A stretch of 64,000 nt of DNA from Dicaeum eximium. Its lineage: Eukaryota; Chordata; Aves; Passeriformes; Dicaeidae. The position numbers and the translations under genes are program-made. This document shows, piece after piece, positions 12,809-24,700 of the stretch. The DNA lies in the NCBI GenBank assembly GCA_013396995.1, contig VWZP01008261.1:62001-126000 (forward strand), given 5' to 3'. Position 1 is the stretch's first letter, and each line of letters opens with the position of its first letter. The notes under the pieces are model-generated. The model was not told the DNA's origin. It worked only from the letters and a program-made list of their open reading frames with translations, and made no database searches.

Positions 12809-15800
12809 ACACAAAATCTGTCTATTCTTGACATAGCTCGTTGTTTGAGAAAACAAAGCCAAACAAAAATGTATTTTTTACAACACAGGTTCCCTATTTC
12901 CCTCTGTGTGTTATTTGTGTGCTGCAGCTGGTTCCAGTGGCTTGAGCCCTCCCACACTGGGGTTGTGTGGCTGATTTCCAGCATTGCTGGGAAGAGTTTG
13001 GTTCATTACCATGTCCTCAGGAGCACATTACAGTCACTAGGTTAAAAGGAAAGGCAGAGGAACATTTCAAATAATTTTCATGATTTTGCAGTGCTATTTC
13101 TAATTAAAAACCTAACTTTTCTGTGCTTATTTCTTCTTCTGAAATTCTTAATAAAATACAGGAAAAGGGGTCTTTACTCAGAACATCTCACATTATCTTT
13201 TATTCCAAATTTAGGTATAGCATTAATAATTTCTGTGGAAAACAGTAAAGTTTGGACAAGAGGGCTTGCTACTTAAATATATGGGAAAGCAATGTGAAAA
13301 AAAAAAAGAGCTAGTAATTAAAGCAAATTATTTTGTCTTGGGGAAGAACCATGCACCTTTGCTGCATTTTCTTATTGAACTTCCTGATGTAATAGGAAAG
13401 CATGTGGGAAGGAGATTAATAATTCAGTCTGTAATACAAATAATGTGATTTATTCTACTATTAAGTTAACATGCACTATATATCACATTGGTGTATTACT
13501 ACATGAAAACACTGTTATAAGAGGGAATTTAAAACATTTTGCTGTGATAACTTCCATAAGGAAGTAGGCATTTCATTATTCCATTCAAGAGTGAAAATAG
13601 AATGCTATTTCAGCTCTTTAAAAGATTAATTTTACTCTCTATTGACATGAAGAAAAGGGGAAATTTTAGGTACATTATCAGAGTCATGTGGGCAGGAAGA
13701 TTTTCCTTCTTTCTTTCTTTTTTTTATTTTTAATTTTGAAAGCTTGGAGAAAGGAAGGGAGATTCTAGGAAACCTTTACATTTCCAGTATCTTTGTTGTT
13801 TTTGTTTTTTTTTTCCTTTCCTCTCACATGGATAAAGTTCATAAAAATCTGTGACCGGGAAGGTCAATATGTTTAAACAGAATTCAAATCTTTATCCAGG
13901 CCTACTGAAAATCCATTTTGCCAAAACTGCACTCTGTGGTACAAAATAATGTTTTTGAGTCGCTTTTCAGGCAGACAACTTGACATGCACCGAAGACATA
14001 TAGATATATTAAAAAATGTTTCACATTCTATATTGCATAAAGGAGAAAGGGGGTTAAAGAGCAAAGATTACACCTTGGCTTTCTTTGCTCTTACGTGATA
14101 AAAGCATGTAGTTGTGTTCACAGGGGCAACAGCTAACACGGACTAAAAATGAATTTTCTTTCTCATCTCCAGCTGTAATTGCCTTTCATCTTCTTTGTTG
14201 CCATGGGCTATTATTCTGTACACCTGCACTCAGCCAGGAGTACAGGGAGAAAGAATCAATCTCAGGAAAGAAAGTTATCACCAGCCAACAACTTTGGGCC
14301 ACTTTCATGGGTCTGGCAGTGTTTGATCCAATTGCCAAAATGCCTGGACATTATGAGCTGGTGACAGCCTCTCAGCTGCTCCTCCTGCTGAGCACAAAGT
14401 CACAGTGTGGTCTAGAATCTGGCATTAAAGCAGGGGAATTCAAATGAAAGCAGCATTAATTTGTGTATCCAGAACAGGTTGTCTAAACAGGGCTGTGCAG
14501 GAATGCAGGAAAAGCATTATTTCTGAGAAGATGGGTGAGAGCTTCTGTATTCTCTGTGCATCAGCTTTTTGTGCTCAAAGCTGCTCATGCTCTGTGATTT
14601 TCTGAGTTTAAAATTCAAGTATTGCAGAAATTTATTGATTAGTAGCAAACTGCCAAGGCATTCACTGAGAATATTTGTGTTCCAGGCTTTTAGATTGCAA
14701 GAACAAGTATTCTTATCATGACTGGGTAAGCATTGCTGCTAGATTCTGTTTCCTGGTGTTGACATCCATAATTTCAAATCATCACTGCAAATTTGCCACA
14801 TTGAATTAATTTATTTCAGCAACTATTTCTGCTACTAAACTAATTTGCTTGAATGCAAATATACAGGTGATCTGGATATTTTAAAATTAAATATAATCAG
14901 TTTTTGACTGCCTTGGGAAAGTATGCTCATGTTTTGTATAGAAGAGATATATAAAATATAGCATCACTACTAGAAGTGTGATATTTCCAGGTTCACCTCA
15001 CAGTAGGTCTGAAAATAATGAGTCTGCTGAATAATCAGTTCAACAGTTGTCATTGGCATGTGTTGGACACACTACAATGATTGACTTGATCTCTAAATCA
15101 AAACTGAACAGTAGTTCAGGATATGTCATAGCCCTGGCACAGAGCTTGCTGCCAGGAGGACAGAACTGATTGTTTCTCTGATGAAGGACTTAATCACTGG
15201 AAATATTATAATGGTGATTGTTTCACCCTTAAAAAACTGCAATTCAAAAATATTTCAGAACTGATCATAAAAAGATTTTGAAATATTTTCTTCAGTGAAG
15301 ACACTTCTGCCAGAACTCTGTGACAAACAATTAGGATAAGACCTGTTAGGTAAGAGTTTATTTCCACAAAGTCCAAGACAAATCTGTCAGCATGAGAACC
15401 AAACAGCAACCCCCAAGTCCTTCCAGTTTAGATTCAGCCAAGCCTACTCCCCACACAGATTTGGACAACATGGTGGTGTAGCACCTTTCACAGGAGAAAT
15501 ATCTGGGAGAACCTGCATGGGCTCAAGAGAAGCTCAGAGAGCAATGAGTCCTGTGAGAAATGTTCTTTTTACTTTCGTTTAAGGGTGTCTGAGCTCTCAC
15601 AGAGGAGGAGGAGCTCAGCAGAGTGAGTTGTCAGGGCTTATTTGGACAGACAGGGATGTACAAGCACAGACAAAGATTTAGACAGCTGGCAAATCAGATG
15701 TAAAGAGGTTCTGCAGATGACCGAGACAGTTGGAAAGGACTCATCGTGTGTTTCAGTAGGAATTGAACTGCACAGATTGACAGACACAATCTCAGCTGAG

Positions 15801-17561
15801 ATGATGACATGCAGCATTTCTGGGCTAGCAAGTGTCAGTGTCTTAAACTGTTTTGTTTCCCCCAGTACAGTTTTTCCACCTGTGGTCTGCTCCTGTGACA
15901 ATTTGATCAGTCTGTTTATAAACCCAGTGTGACTGGCTGCTTCTGAACTATCCCAGATGTTAAAGAATTCAGTGGGATGAAAGGAGGGAAATGAAAACTC
16001 AGTTAATGGGTACATCAAAAAGCTTTGATTAATTCTTTCTTAATGCTCTTTTTGTGAGGCTTGGGTTATGGTTTGGTTCTGGGAAAAGCCAAGGCTGTTC
16101 CTAAGGCTATGGACATGCCCAGATGTGGTCTGTGGGAACGGGCTGAAGTTCTGCCTCATGACACGTGCTGATCTGATCTTCATGAAGACATTTGTAAAGA
16201 AAAACTTTAATGATAAGATCTTTTCTAATCAGGGTGGTTTCTTTTAAAAGTGTTGTGACTGATGGGGTCAATTAATATCATATTCCAAAACCACTCATTA
16301 TAGAGCCAATTATATGAGAGCCAAAACCCCACAGTTCCTTCTGGATGCAACGGAAATAAGTCACATTGAACCAAAATTAACTTTTTAACTGCATCCCCAA
16401 TCTGTAAACAGGCCTTCAAAAATGAATCCCCCAGCTGCCTTCTTTCCTAGCACTCCCCACTGCAGCCTTCACCTCTGGGTTCACAGAGCTCCACCAGCCC
16501 AGCAATTCCACTCTCTCCAGCTCAGTCTAGAGAAACTGGTTGCTATTAATGTGATACCCTACACCTGATTGGAAATATCAGGGTTTTTTTCCCATTGCCA
16601 TGGTATGCTGCAGTTGTTTTCAGAACACATTTATGCCAACAGCTGATTTAAATTATAGCTGTAGTGCCATCAAATGTGATTTCACTTCCACAAATCTAAA
16701 AGCAGATCATGTACCAAATGGTGCCTATAAAGCAGTTTCCACATACACTCTTTGTGTAGCTGAAATGCAGCTTTATCTAGAACAGAGAAATTTCCTCAGA
16801 CACACACAATAAAACAGATTTTAATGCCATAAATCTGCTTAATGTTGACTACTTCTACACTCAATAAAATAAAGTGATGTTATAGTATATTTTTTGGTAC
16901 AGTTTCTCAGATAAACAGCTTTTTTTTTCTGTTGTTGAAGAAAAGGAAAGAGCAGCAAGTGGGCACGTGTTCTGCACTTCCACTGACCCCTTTATCCTCA
17001 CTTCTCACTGCTTGTGTTCTCTGCCTTCCTGGGGTTCCACACCTCTGCCAGTATTAGCCTGTATTTTAAAGGTTTAAAAAAAAAAATCCTTTTAATTGGA
17101 TGATAAATCAGGAAGTGAAGCTAATCAGAAATTCCCAAAGGAATAAGCCAATATGACAGTTTTAGTTATTGCACCTGAAATCACTTCTCTGTTGGTCATA
17201 GTACACCAAAAATCTTCCCTAAGCACACTGATTGACAACTCAGTTCTTAATATTTATGTGGATTTTTTTTTCCAGGAGCAAATTTAGTAACAGCTTTTAC
17301 TTTTAATTTTTACTTGGGAAAAAATCTTACCTCATTGTCAATATTGGAGGCCATTGCTTTCAGGAGGATCAGCACTGGCTAAGAAAACATCTCAGGCTTT
17401 CTTGAATATTCTAAACCTGAAAACCTTGTTAAAGACACAGCAAATGGAACAACTGCTGAAGCACCAGGCTCCAGATAAGTTAGCAGATTCTGCCTTATTC
17501 ATACACTTCTCTCTGAACTTGTTTTCTTTTCTGAGGCTACTCAGTAATTCCTTCAGCTTAA
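12809..17561. other. Long unique noncoding stretch
   Basis: Nothing here looks like a gene. The best open frames are 126 codons on minus (15638-16018), with an overlapping 96-codon frame on plus, and 111 codons on plus (14112-14447). All have unremarkable composition and no recognisable domain. T-rich pyrimidine runs occur at 13706-13735 and 13795-13815. No repeat family is recognised by eye, though old CR1 fragments may be hidden. Confidence 0.6.
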
Positions 17562-17724
17562 CGAGCTAACATTTGGCAACCGCCGAGCAGCTTTGATTTA
17601 GTGATGTGACAGTCTTAAAAATCTGCAGCAAGTGTGCTCAGAGCTGGCTGCTGGCACTTTGGCACACGAGCAGGTACTGCCTTCGACTGAAAACAGGGAT
17701 TTTGTTACTGCCAGAAACTCCACG
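17562..17724. other. Small CpG-retaining patch
   Basis: Six CpG fall within about 160 bases in otherwise CpG-poor DNA. No repeat signature or exon is seen. It is a weaker counterpart of the block at 6280-6667 and might be a conserved noncoding element; composition alone cannot show this. Confidence 0.2.
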
Positions 17725-17924
17725 TTGCTTCTGTGTCACTTGGACTGTGTCAGCCTCTGTCAGTGTGGGGCTGCTTGCTGTCATCATGTGAAATTAGCCT
17801 AACATATAAACTTATTGACTTGTGGGTATCAACAGCCAAGGGAGATTTTTAATTCAGAATGAGATTCCTGTTGGAATTCATGTGAGGAGATTCCTGTAAG
17901 GAATTCACTCTGTGTTTCCAGTCT

Positions 17925-18095
17925 AGTTGAATTTTATAATATTTTGATATTTTAATAATATAAATATTCTAATTTATCATCTATAATTTATAATGTATAA
18001 TTTATAATTTATATTTAATAAATGTTTTAATAATATAATCTAGAATAATAATTCTAATATTTTAATATTCTAATATTTTCTAATATTTTAAGTAT
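17925..18095. repeat. AT-only island built of TAAT/TATAAT words
   Basis: About 170 bases contain almost no G or C and are made of repeated AATATTTTAATA, TTATAATTTATA and TCTAATATT words. These form a loose tandem array with many overlapping palindromes. Such DNA unwinds easily and often mutates by slippage. No coding role. Confidence 0.75.
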
Positions 18096-19300
18096 TGCAA
18101 CCATACTTCTTGATGTTTGTAATTCAAGCTTCCCTTGATAATACAGTTTAAAAACATCTGAATTCTTATCCTTGAAAAACAAACAAACAAACCAAACCTG
18201 CATTGGCTTCTAAATAATGAATTTATAGTCCTGAGGACTATTATGTAACAGACCCCAAAGAAGTATAAGTATTCCTTTCTAGAAAGTGACACTTCTCAGT
18301 ATTATTTATTGATTTTCTCTGATACAATTGTAATCCCATTATCCCTGTGATAAACCTAATTCAGAAGTCAGTGAGTGCAAAGGTTGTGAAACAGAACCAG
18401 AATGGAAACAACTGAAAAAGCTGATAGGAACAATTAACCCCCTGTCCCTTTATTCCTGAACAGTTTTTTTCTCAGAAATCTGGGGGACTTACACAGGTTT
18501 CTTAGAATTAAAAAACCAGATCTTGTTACATTAGCAAAGTTGCATTTAGGTGAACAAACCCCCCATACATGTCTTTGTCATATAGAACCTGATATTTGCA
18601 TCTTCTCCATTATTTTGACTGCTTTTAGACTTTTTTTTGAGAAAATTCTGGAGTGTGACTACTAAACCACTCAGGTGATAATGGGGAAATAATATTCTGA
18701 TAGCACTCTGCAGTTCACTCTGGCTGTCATCAAACAGGAGAGCAGAGTTTCAGCAACATGTATCCAAAGTGGTTTTGGTGATAATTACAAAATTTTTTTT
18801 TTGGACTTCATCATTGCAATTATCAGCATCATATTATTATCTCCATATTGAGTTCAAGTAACCCTAAAAGTAATTTCTTGTCTTTCCTTATTGAACTAAA
18901 TAACATGTCAGCCAGAAATTTGATTAAATGGATAGTAAAATCCATTTTAAGTCTGCTACATTTGGGACTTATTTATTTGCTTTAATTTGTGAAAACAAGT
19001 ATTTTAGACAGAAATGAATTTTAGTATTTTTATTTGACAATAGTCTGTATCTCTTCCTTCCAGACTGGCACCATCTTAAGGGTAAAACACTGATGTCAAG
19101 AAGGCCAACGGCAGGTAATGTGACTCTGAGTGAGTTTTAGCTTTTCAGCCAGAACTTTTGAAAACAAACAAAAAAAAAGGCAAGTGTCATCATCTCCAAA
19201 CTATTTGCAAATACAGCCAAAATTTATGAAATGATATTCATAGACTGGAGGAGGGGGCTAGAAGGGAGAGAAGAAGGGGGGAAGGAAAGGCAGAGGGATG
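18096..19300. other. Unique noncoding stretch
   Basis: No gene or known element. A/C low-complexity tracts lie at 18176-18200 and 19158-19180. A purine-rich run of GGGA and GAAG words leads into the next repeat at 19245-19300. Confidence 0.6.
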
Positions 19301-19403
19301 GGGAAAGAAATGGTTTGCAGCAATAGCAGTTGCATTTCCTTGGGAAAGAAAGGCACGGGGACAGGGAAAGAAATGGTTTGCAGCAATAGCAGTTGCATTC
19401 CCT
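19301..19403. repeat. Two-copy duplication, period 63
   Basis: A 36-base word starting GGGAAAGAAATGG and ending GCAGTTGCATT is present at 19301-19336 and again at 19364-19399. The linker begins with a partial third copy of the GGGAAAGAAA word. Open frames on both strands repeat a peptide motif because of this (for example ATAIAANHFFP on minus). That is an effect of the duplication and not evidence of a gene. Confidence 0.85.
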
Positions 19404-21136
19404 TTCCAGAGTGTGCTGAATGGTCCTGGCTGGCTGTGCTGGTACCCCTGGGCTGGCACAGAACACTTTCCATCCCACAGGAGGACCCAGAGGTTCAGCA
19501 GAGCTTGTGCCACCTCTGCTGTCAGTGAAGCCCAGCTGCTTACTCTCTACTAAGGAGAAATGCAACAAGAAAAAAAAAAACAAAGAACATGTTGCAGATG
19601 CCTACGAGAATGTATGTAAAGTGCACGTGAAAGATGCACTTCACCTTCTGCCTTATTGTACTTATTGCACCTTGCCCCACTGCAGGGATGTAAAGTGCAC
19701 CTTGGCACAGGAAATCTCTGCCCTTTGCTCTTCAATCCCTCTGATTGGATTACTGGTTTGATAGCAACATCTTTAGTTTGCTTTCGCAGAGTATTTCTCT
19801 TTTGTTTTGCTTTAATGTTACATTTATCATGTCTTTCATAACAAGTACGTTGGGATTCTGAAAACCTCACTACTGCTGCTAACGTGGTACAGTGTAATTA
19901 CTCTGTTTTGGTTTGGGGGTTTTGTTTCTTTTTGCTGTTTTTTCACCTCTGCTCATTTTCCTTGCTCTCCTGCCCCTGCCTAACAAAGATTCACTGAAAT
20001 AGAAAGCAGGCTTGTAATAACTGCCTGTTATGTTTTTTGCTTAATGTACTGTGCAAAATATAACAAGGGTGAATGTTAGTAGATGTAACAGCAGTCAAAA
20101 TGGTTCCTTATTCCAGCTGTTGTATCCTCTATATGCAATAGGTAGAAAAGATGTTAAAAAAAAAAAAGGAAGAGTAACTTGTAAATCTTAAGGTCAGAAA
20201 ATGCAGCTCAATTTTTTTTTTCATTCCCTGAATAGGAAAAATGTGATTAAATAGTGTAGCATCTAAGCCTAATATTCTTTTTTTTCAATCATTGCTGTCT
20301 TAACTTTCCTGAATATTTATAATATACATAATTTTTTCAACACATACTGCAGAGATGTCTTTGTGCCATATTGATTGTGCCCCTGCAGCTAGATGCTGTT
20401 TAACTAAGAAACCTTTGTGTCAATTTAATTCAATTTAAATAATTCTTAGCATCCTACTAACAAACTATATTAATAAACCATTCCTGTCCAACACATATTT
20501 TGCAAATCACAGTCTCTGTGAAAACATTATTTAATGTACCTAATTGCTATGCATTTACTTGAAAAGCTAATCTGTCACAACACCACATGTATTTCTTACA
20601 TTTCCTGAAAGAATATGCTGTATTTCAAACCTCCCTACACAAGACATGAAAGAGTTGCTGTCACCCAGACTCTTTCTGTTTCTGGCTTTGATTCTTATAC
20701 TTGAGAGGTATCTGCATGCCAATTTTTATTGCATTGCTAATCCAAATATATTCATCTTGGATGCATTAATTACCCTGGGCTATCTTTGTTATTCCAAGAA
20801 AAGATGCAACATGATGTATATTCATTTTTTTTTCACTTCTGTAACTTTATTTGTTTATTTGTAAATCCATCTATTTCAAGCCTCAAATCAAGGTTTGCAA
20901 TGTCAGATTGAATCAAGAATCAAGTGATTCCCTGGCTTCTGTTTTGATGGAAACTCCAGGTTTTTCTGCAGACGTTTGCATAAGATTTACTCTATAAAGA
21001 AAAGGTATCTCTGTAGGTGAGAAACAGACAACTGTATTAGCAAAAGCTGCCAAGGAGGCTGACTTAAAAGTCAGCCTTAAGTGTAAATTTAATTTAAAGG
21101 TGGTGACACACTTGTTATATTTAAATGAGACTCAGA
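19404..21136. other. Unique noncoding stretch
   Basis: No gene or RNA recognised. Open frames of 106-119 codons overlap on both strands near 19224-19870 and are treated as chance. Poly-A and poly-T runs of 9-13 bases occur near 20157, 20212 and 20278. Confidence 0.6.
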
Positions 21137-21154
21137 GATACTTCGGGAAGTATC
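21137..21154. other. Short perfect palindrome
   Basis: GATACTTC and GAAGTATC are separated by GG, giving an eight-base stem with a two-base centre. It contains TTCGGGAA. It may be coincidence; a transcription-factor dyad is possible but not shown. Confidence 0.5.
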
Positions 21155-21716
21155 GAGAGCTCAGGGCAGTACAATTATGATCAGATGCATCTGGAGTAAT
21201 GGATAGAGATGCTTATTTTGTAAATGAATAAATGTGTGTAATTGCATAATTGCTTCAACAATAAATGTCCTGCAGGACATCTGCATGTGGAAACTTAATT
21301 ATGATACATATTTTTCTGGATAGAACCAGAAAAAGCAATAAGTCCAGAGTTGTGTGCAATCATGTGTGCTTTTCTGTGTTTTGAAAAATAAACTTACTTT
21401 CATTGAAAGAAAGCAGAAAGCTGTTTAAAATGCCAGTTTAGAAACTGATTTACATTTCTGGATCCATTCTGTCCTGCATGGGCTATTAATAGATCCAGAG
21501 GAGCCAGACCAGGTGCTCATTCCAGCCCAGACTCTTCAGCGTTGCTTTGGGATGGGGCATTGCACGTGGTTCTCACAGAGCATTACAATGCTGAGCACGT
21601 CTCCATCCCCTGCCCATCTCTGTCACAACTCCCACCCTGAGAGCCTGGCTCACTGACCCAGCAAAGCTTCTTACTGCCTACAGCATGGAAAAAACTTTGG
21701 GGATATTCACAGACCC
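21155..21716. other. Unique noncoding stretch before palindrome
   Basis: No gene is seen. The last 200 bases (about 21490-21670) are GC-richer than their surroundings but match no repeat I can name. Confidence 0.55.
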
Positions 21717-21785
21717 AAAATTTTGGCTATTGGCAAGGTCCTTATTAAAAATTTTAGTAAGGACGTTGCCAATAGCCAAAGTTTT
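21717..21785. repeat. Near-perfect 69-bp palindrome
   Basis: The left half (TTTGGCTATTGGCAAGGTCC and on) is the reverse complement of the right half ending TTGCCAATAGCCAAA. In the 29-base core stem (21722-21750 against 21752-21780) only two positions fail to pair. After one outer mismatch, four more base pairs extend it to 21717 and 21785. The centre is A/T-only, leaving practically no loop. It could be two abutting inverted copies of a short sequence, the remnant of a transposon with terminal inverted repeats, or the result of fold-back repair. A microRNA precursor is less likely because those normally have a larger loop and more bulges. Confidence 0.85.
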
Positions 21786-24700
21786 CCTTTGCTCCGTGTG
21801 CCGATGGAAATGGACTAAAAAATTTCAGCTGATAGGCTTGATCCTTGCTGTTTTCTGTGTTCTGTGTGTTCAATACACATATTGGCACGTTCCCAGTGCA
21901 ATCCCCAAATGAGCAATCCCAGGAAAAGTTTACGGAGTTTTATAAAAATTTATATTCCAACACTATAGAAAAAGAATATGTTTCACAGTTAGCATTTTTC
22001 ATACAATTGCCTTTTGGAATCTTTAAATTCCTTCTATGGAGTCAGAAGAAATTTTATTTCTCTATCAGGCCAAAAATAATGTACCCAAGTGGAATATTTT
22101 GGGTTATAACATAATACTTCTGTTTGGTGCTGAATGTTAACATTTCTTCTAAAGGTTTTTCTCCTGAGATGCATCAATGAGCTATTTCCTCTTCTTATCT
22201 CTTCAAGAATCTGAAAATGTAAGATATAAAATGTATTACCTCATAGGAAATTTTTCTGTGCATTATTTTGCAGGACACCTGACTCTGATCCTCTAGTTTT
22301 GCAGTCATAACATTCTTATTTAAAAGCAGTGGAACAGTCTTTTGCTTTCTCCTCAATTTCCATACTTCCTTTTGGACATTCATAATTAAGAGCAAATCTC
22401 AGATTTTATTTGATTTCTTCCTAATCCTTTCCAGAAGCTGTGTGGGAGACACTCACTTCACCATCCTGCTGATTAAAGCTGGGTAAATGACTATTTCTAT
22501 CAGGAGGGTTCATGCCTTTGGAAAGGTTTAGAAAAAGGTTTTATCTGAAAAGAAGAGACAGACAGATAGATGTAAGTCTGGGAACTTCAAAAAAGAGAAG
22601 CCTGTCTGTGCCTCTCTCATTCATTATGCTGCAAATGTTGAAATGTTTTCCCTTAAGCCTTACCCAGCAGAGTTAGTATTTACAAGGCATTACATGAAAT
22701 AAGATGTTATGCCATGGGGAAAGCACGATGGAAGGGGAAAAGAAGATAACTGTATAATGTGAATTTTAGGGGAAAAACTTGCTGTTTTCCTCACAGGCAG
22801 AGAGAGTAGGTGGAGTGCAAATCAAACCTGCCAAAAAAGATCAGACTGGTCTCAAGGTTCAGGTATACATTTCTGGAAGGAGCTTACTTCCAGGCAAAAA
22901 ACATCTTGACCAATGGCTGTTTTATGAATTTCAGAGTGATGCAGAGCTGAGGCTGACTTGCTCTTTGCCCTGTCACTCCTCTCAGCAATGTGGGGCTCCT
23001 TGACTCTCATTAGCCGTGCTTCCATCTTTCCCGTGGCACCTATCAGGGACTCCCTTTGAAGGTGCCAATTACAAATTTGAAATGCTAAATTTTTCAGCAC
23101 CGGTTGAAAAGGAAGCTGAAAAGATGGGGGAGCCTATCAATTGCTAAGTGCTTGTCTACTGAAATGAGCAGGGGAGTATTTTGGAACTGAATTTCTGGAC
23201 TTCAGCACATAAATTCTTCTTTGTCTTTGTCCTCAGGGAGCATAAATACCTCAGCTAATGATGACAAGAGGTCTTGTGGGAACTTCATGGGGATAAATGC
23301 ATTTAGAAAGGATTCCCACTGTTGTGGATCCCATGATAAAAGAGGCCAGCTAGCTTGTCCCTGGAATGTAGGGACATAATTTGGCTTTTATGAGGTTTGT
23401 ATATGGCTACAGCCAATGTGTTTCCTGCTAACAGCCAGCACGAGACCTGTTAATAACCAGTTTTGAAATTATCCAGAAAACAATCTATAACTTGCACATA
23501 ATTAAATAAAACTTTTAATTTGGATGGTTTCCATCATTCCTTCTCCTTAAGCTTTGAAGTATTTTACACGGTGAAACCACAGTTTAAACAGACAGTATGT
23601 AATTAAATCTATCTTGAGGAAAAAGAAGATGGACACAACTTGGGTGCAAAATTTAGTTTTGAAGTGTTGGGTTTTGCTGCTGATGTTTGGTTCTAGGTGT
23701 TTTAAACCAAAACAAACTCGCAAAATAGGAAAAAAAAAGGAAAGAAAATGCAGCTTCTCTCTGTCATCTTGTGTCTCTGGCATTTCCTTCCCCTGCAGCC
23801 TTGCTGCTGGGATGCTACAGGCACAGTGAATTCAGCAAACTTTCAGCAGCCTTATGTTGCTTAAAACATTGCTTTTCACTGGGAGGCTCGTGGCTGTGTC
23901 GCAGAAAGGTGGTGTTTCTTTGCTGGCTGAGCTCAATGTATATTACAGAGAAACCAGGAAAAGAACCACAAGAAGAGAAACCAGGAGAAAAACACAACAG
24001 GCTGGGGAAGCAATAAAAGCTGGAATTAAAGGGTTGTGCCAAGTACTGTCAGAACCAGTTGGAGCTGGTGGAGGGAAAGATGCTGCTTAATTTCCCCTCT
24101 GCTTTGGGTCTACTGGGCTGCATTTCTCAATCAGAATAACAAAGGCACTGTAGTAGAATTAATTTCTCACATTTGTGGGTATGCCATCTCCAAAAGGCAG
24201 TGACAGGCCCTTTCCAAAATATCAGACTGAAAAGTAGCTCATGGTAATTTCAGTATGCAATAAATGACCCCCCTTTTTAGAGCAAAATGTTGTCTTGCTG
24301 ATCAGCAGCCTGGTCAGGAGCACTGAGGTGAGTTTAGATCAAACATTTGCAGTTTGAATCAGACTTTTCTGTTATTTTAGTGCATTAGGGTTACTTTTGA
24401 GAGAAAATATAGAATATAGGCTGAAATAGGCTTTGACAAGAACAAGGGCTATAGGGTAGTTATCACTGTGTGGCTAAATAAGACTTGATCTTTTGACATG
24501 GTTCAGTCTCCTCTCAACCTCTAGTTGTGTCTGTTGTTCTGCCTTCAAACTGCAGCAATATGTTAATATCTCTCAGTAGCTGAGCCATTATGCCTAAATA
24601 AGGGATTGCAAATAAATAGGGATGGACAATTCCAAACGTACACATAAATAGAGAGGGACAGCTCTCAACATATGGCAATGAATGCAGCCATAAGGCCTAA

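Noticed and set aside
21717..21785. Palindrome as a microRNA precursor
   Set aside because: There is practically no terminal loop and the pairing is too perfect for a typical precursor; small-RNA data would be needed.
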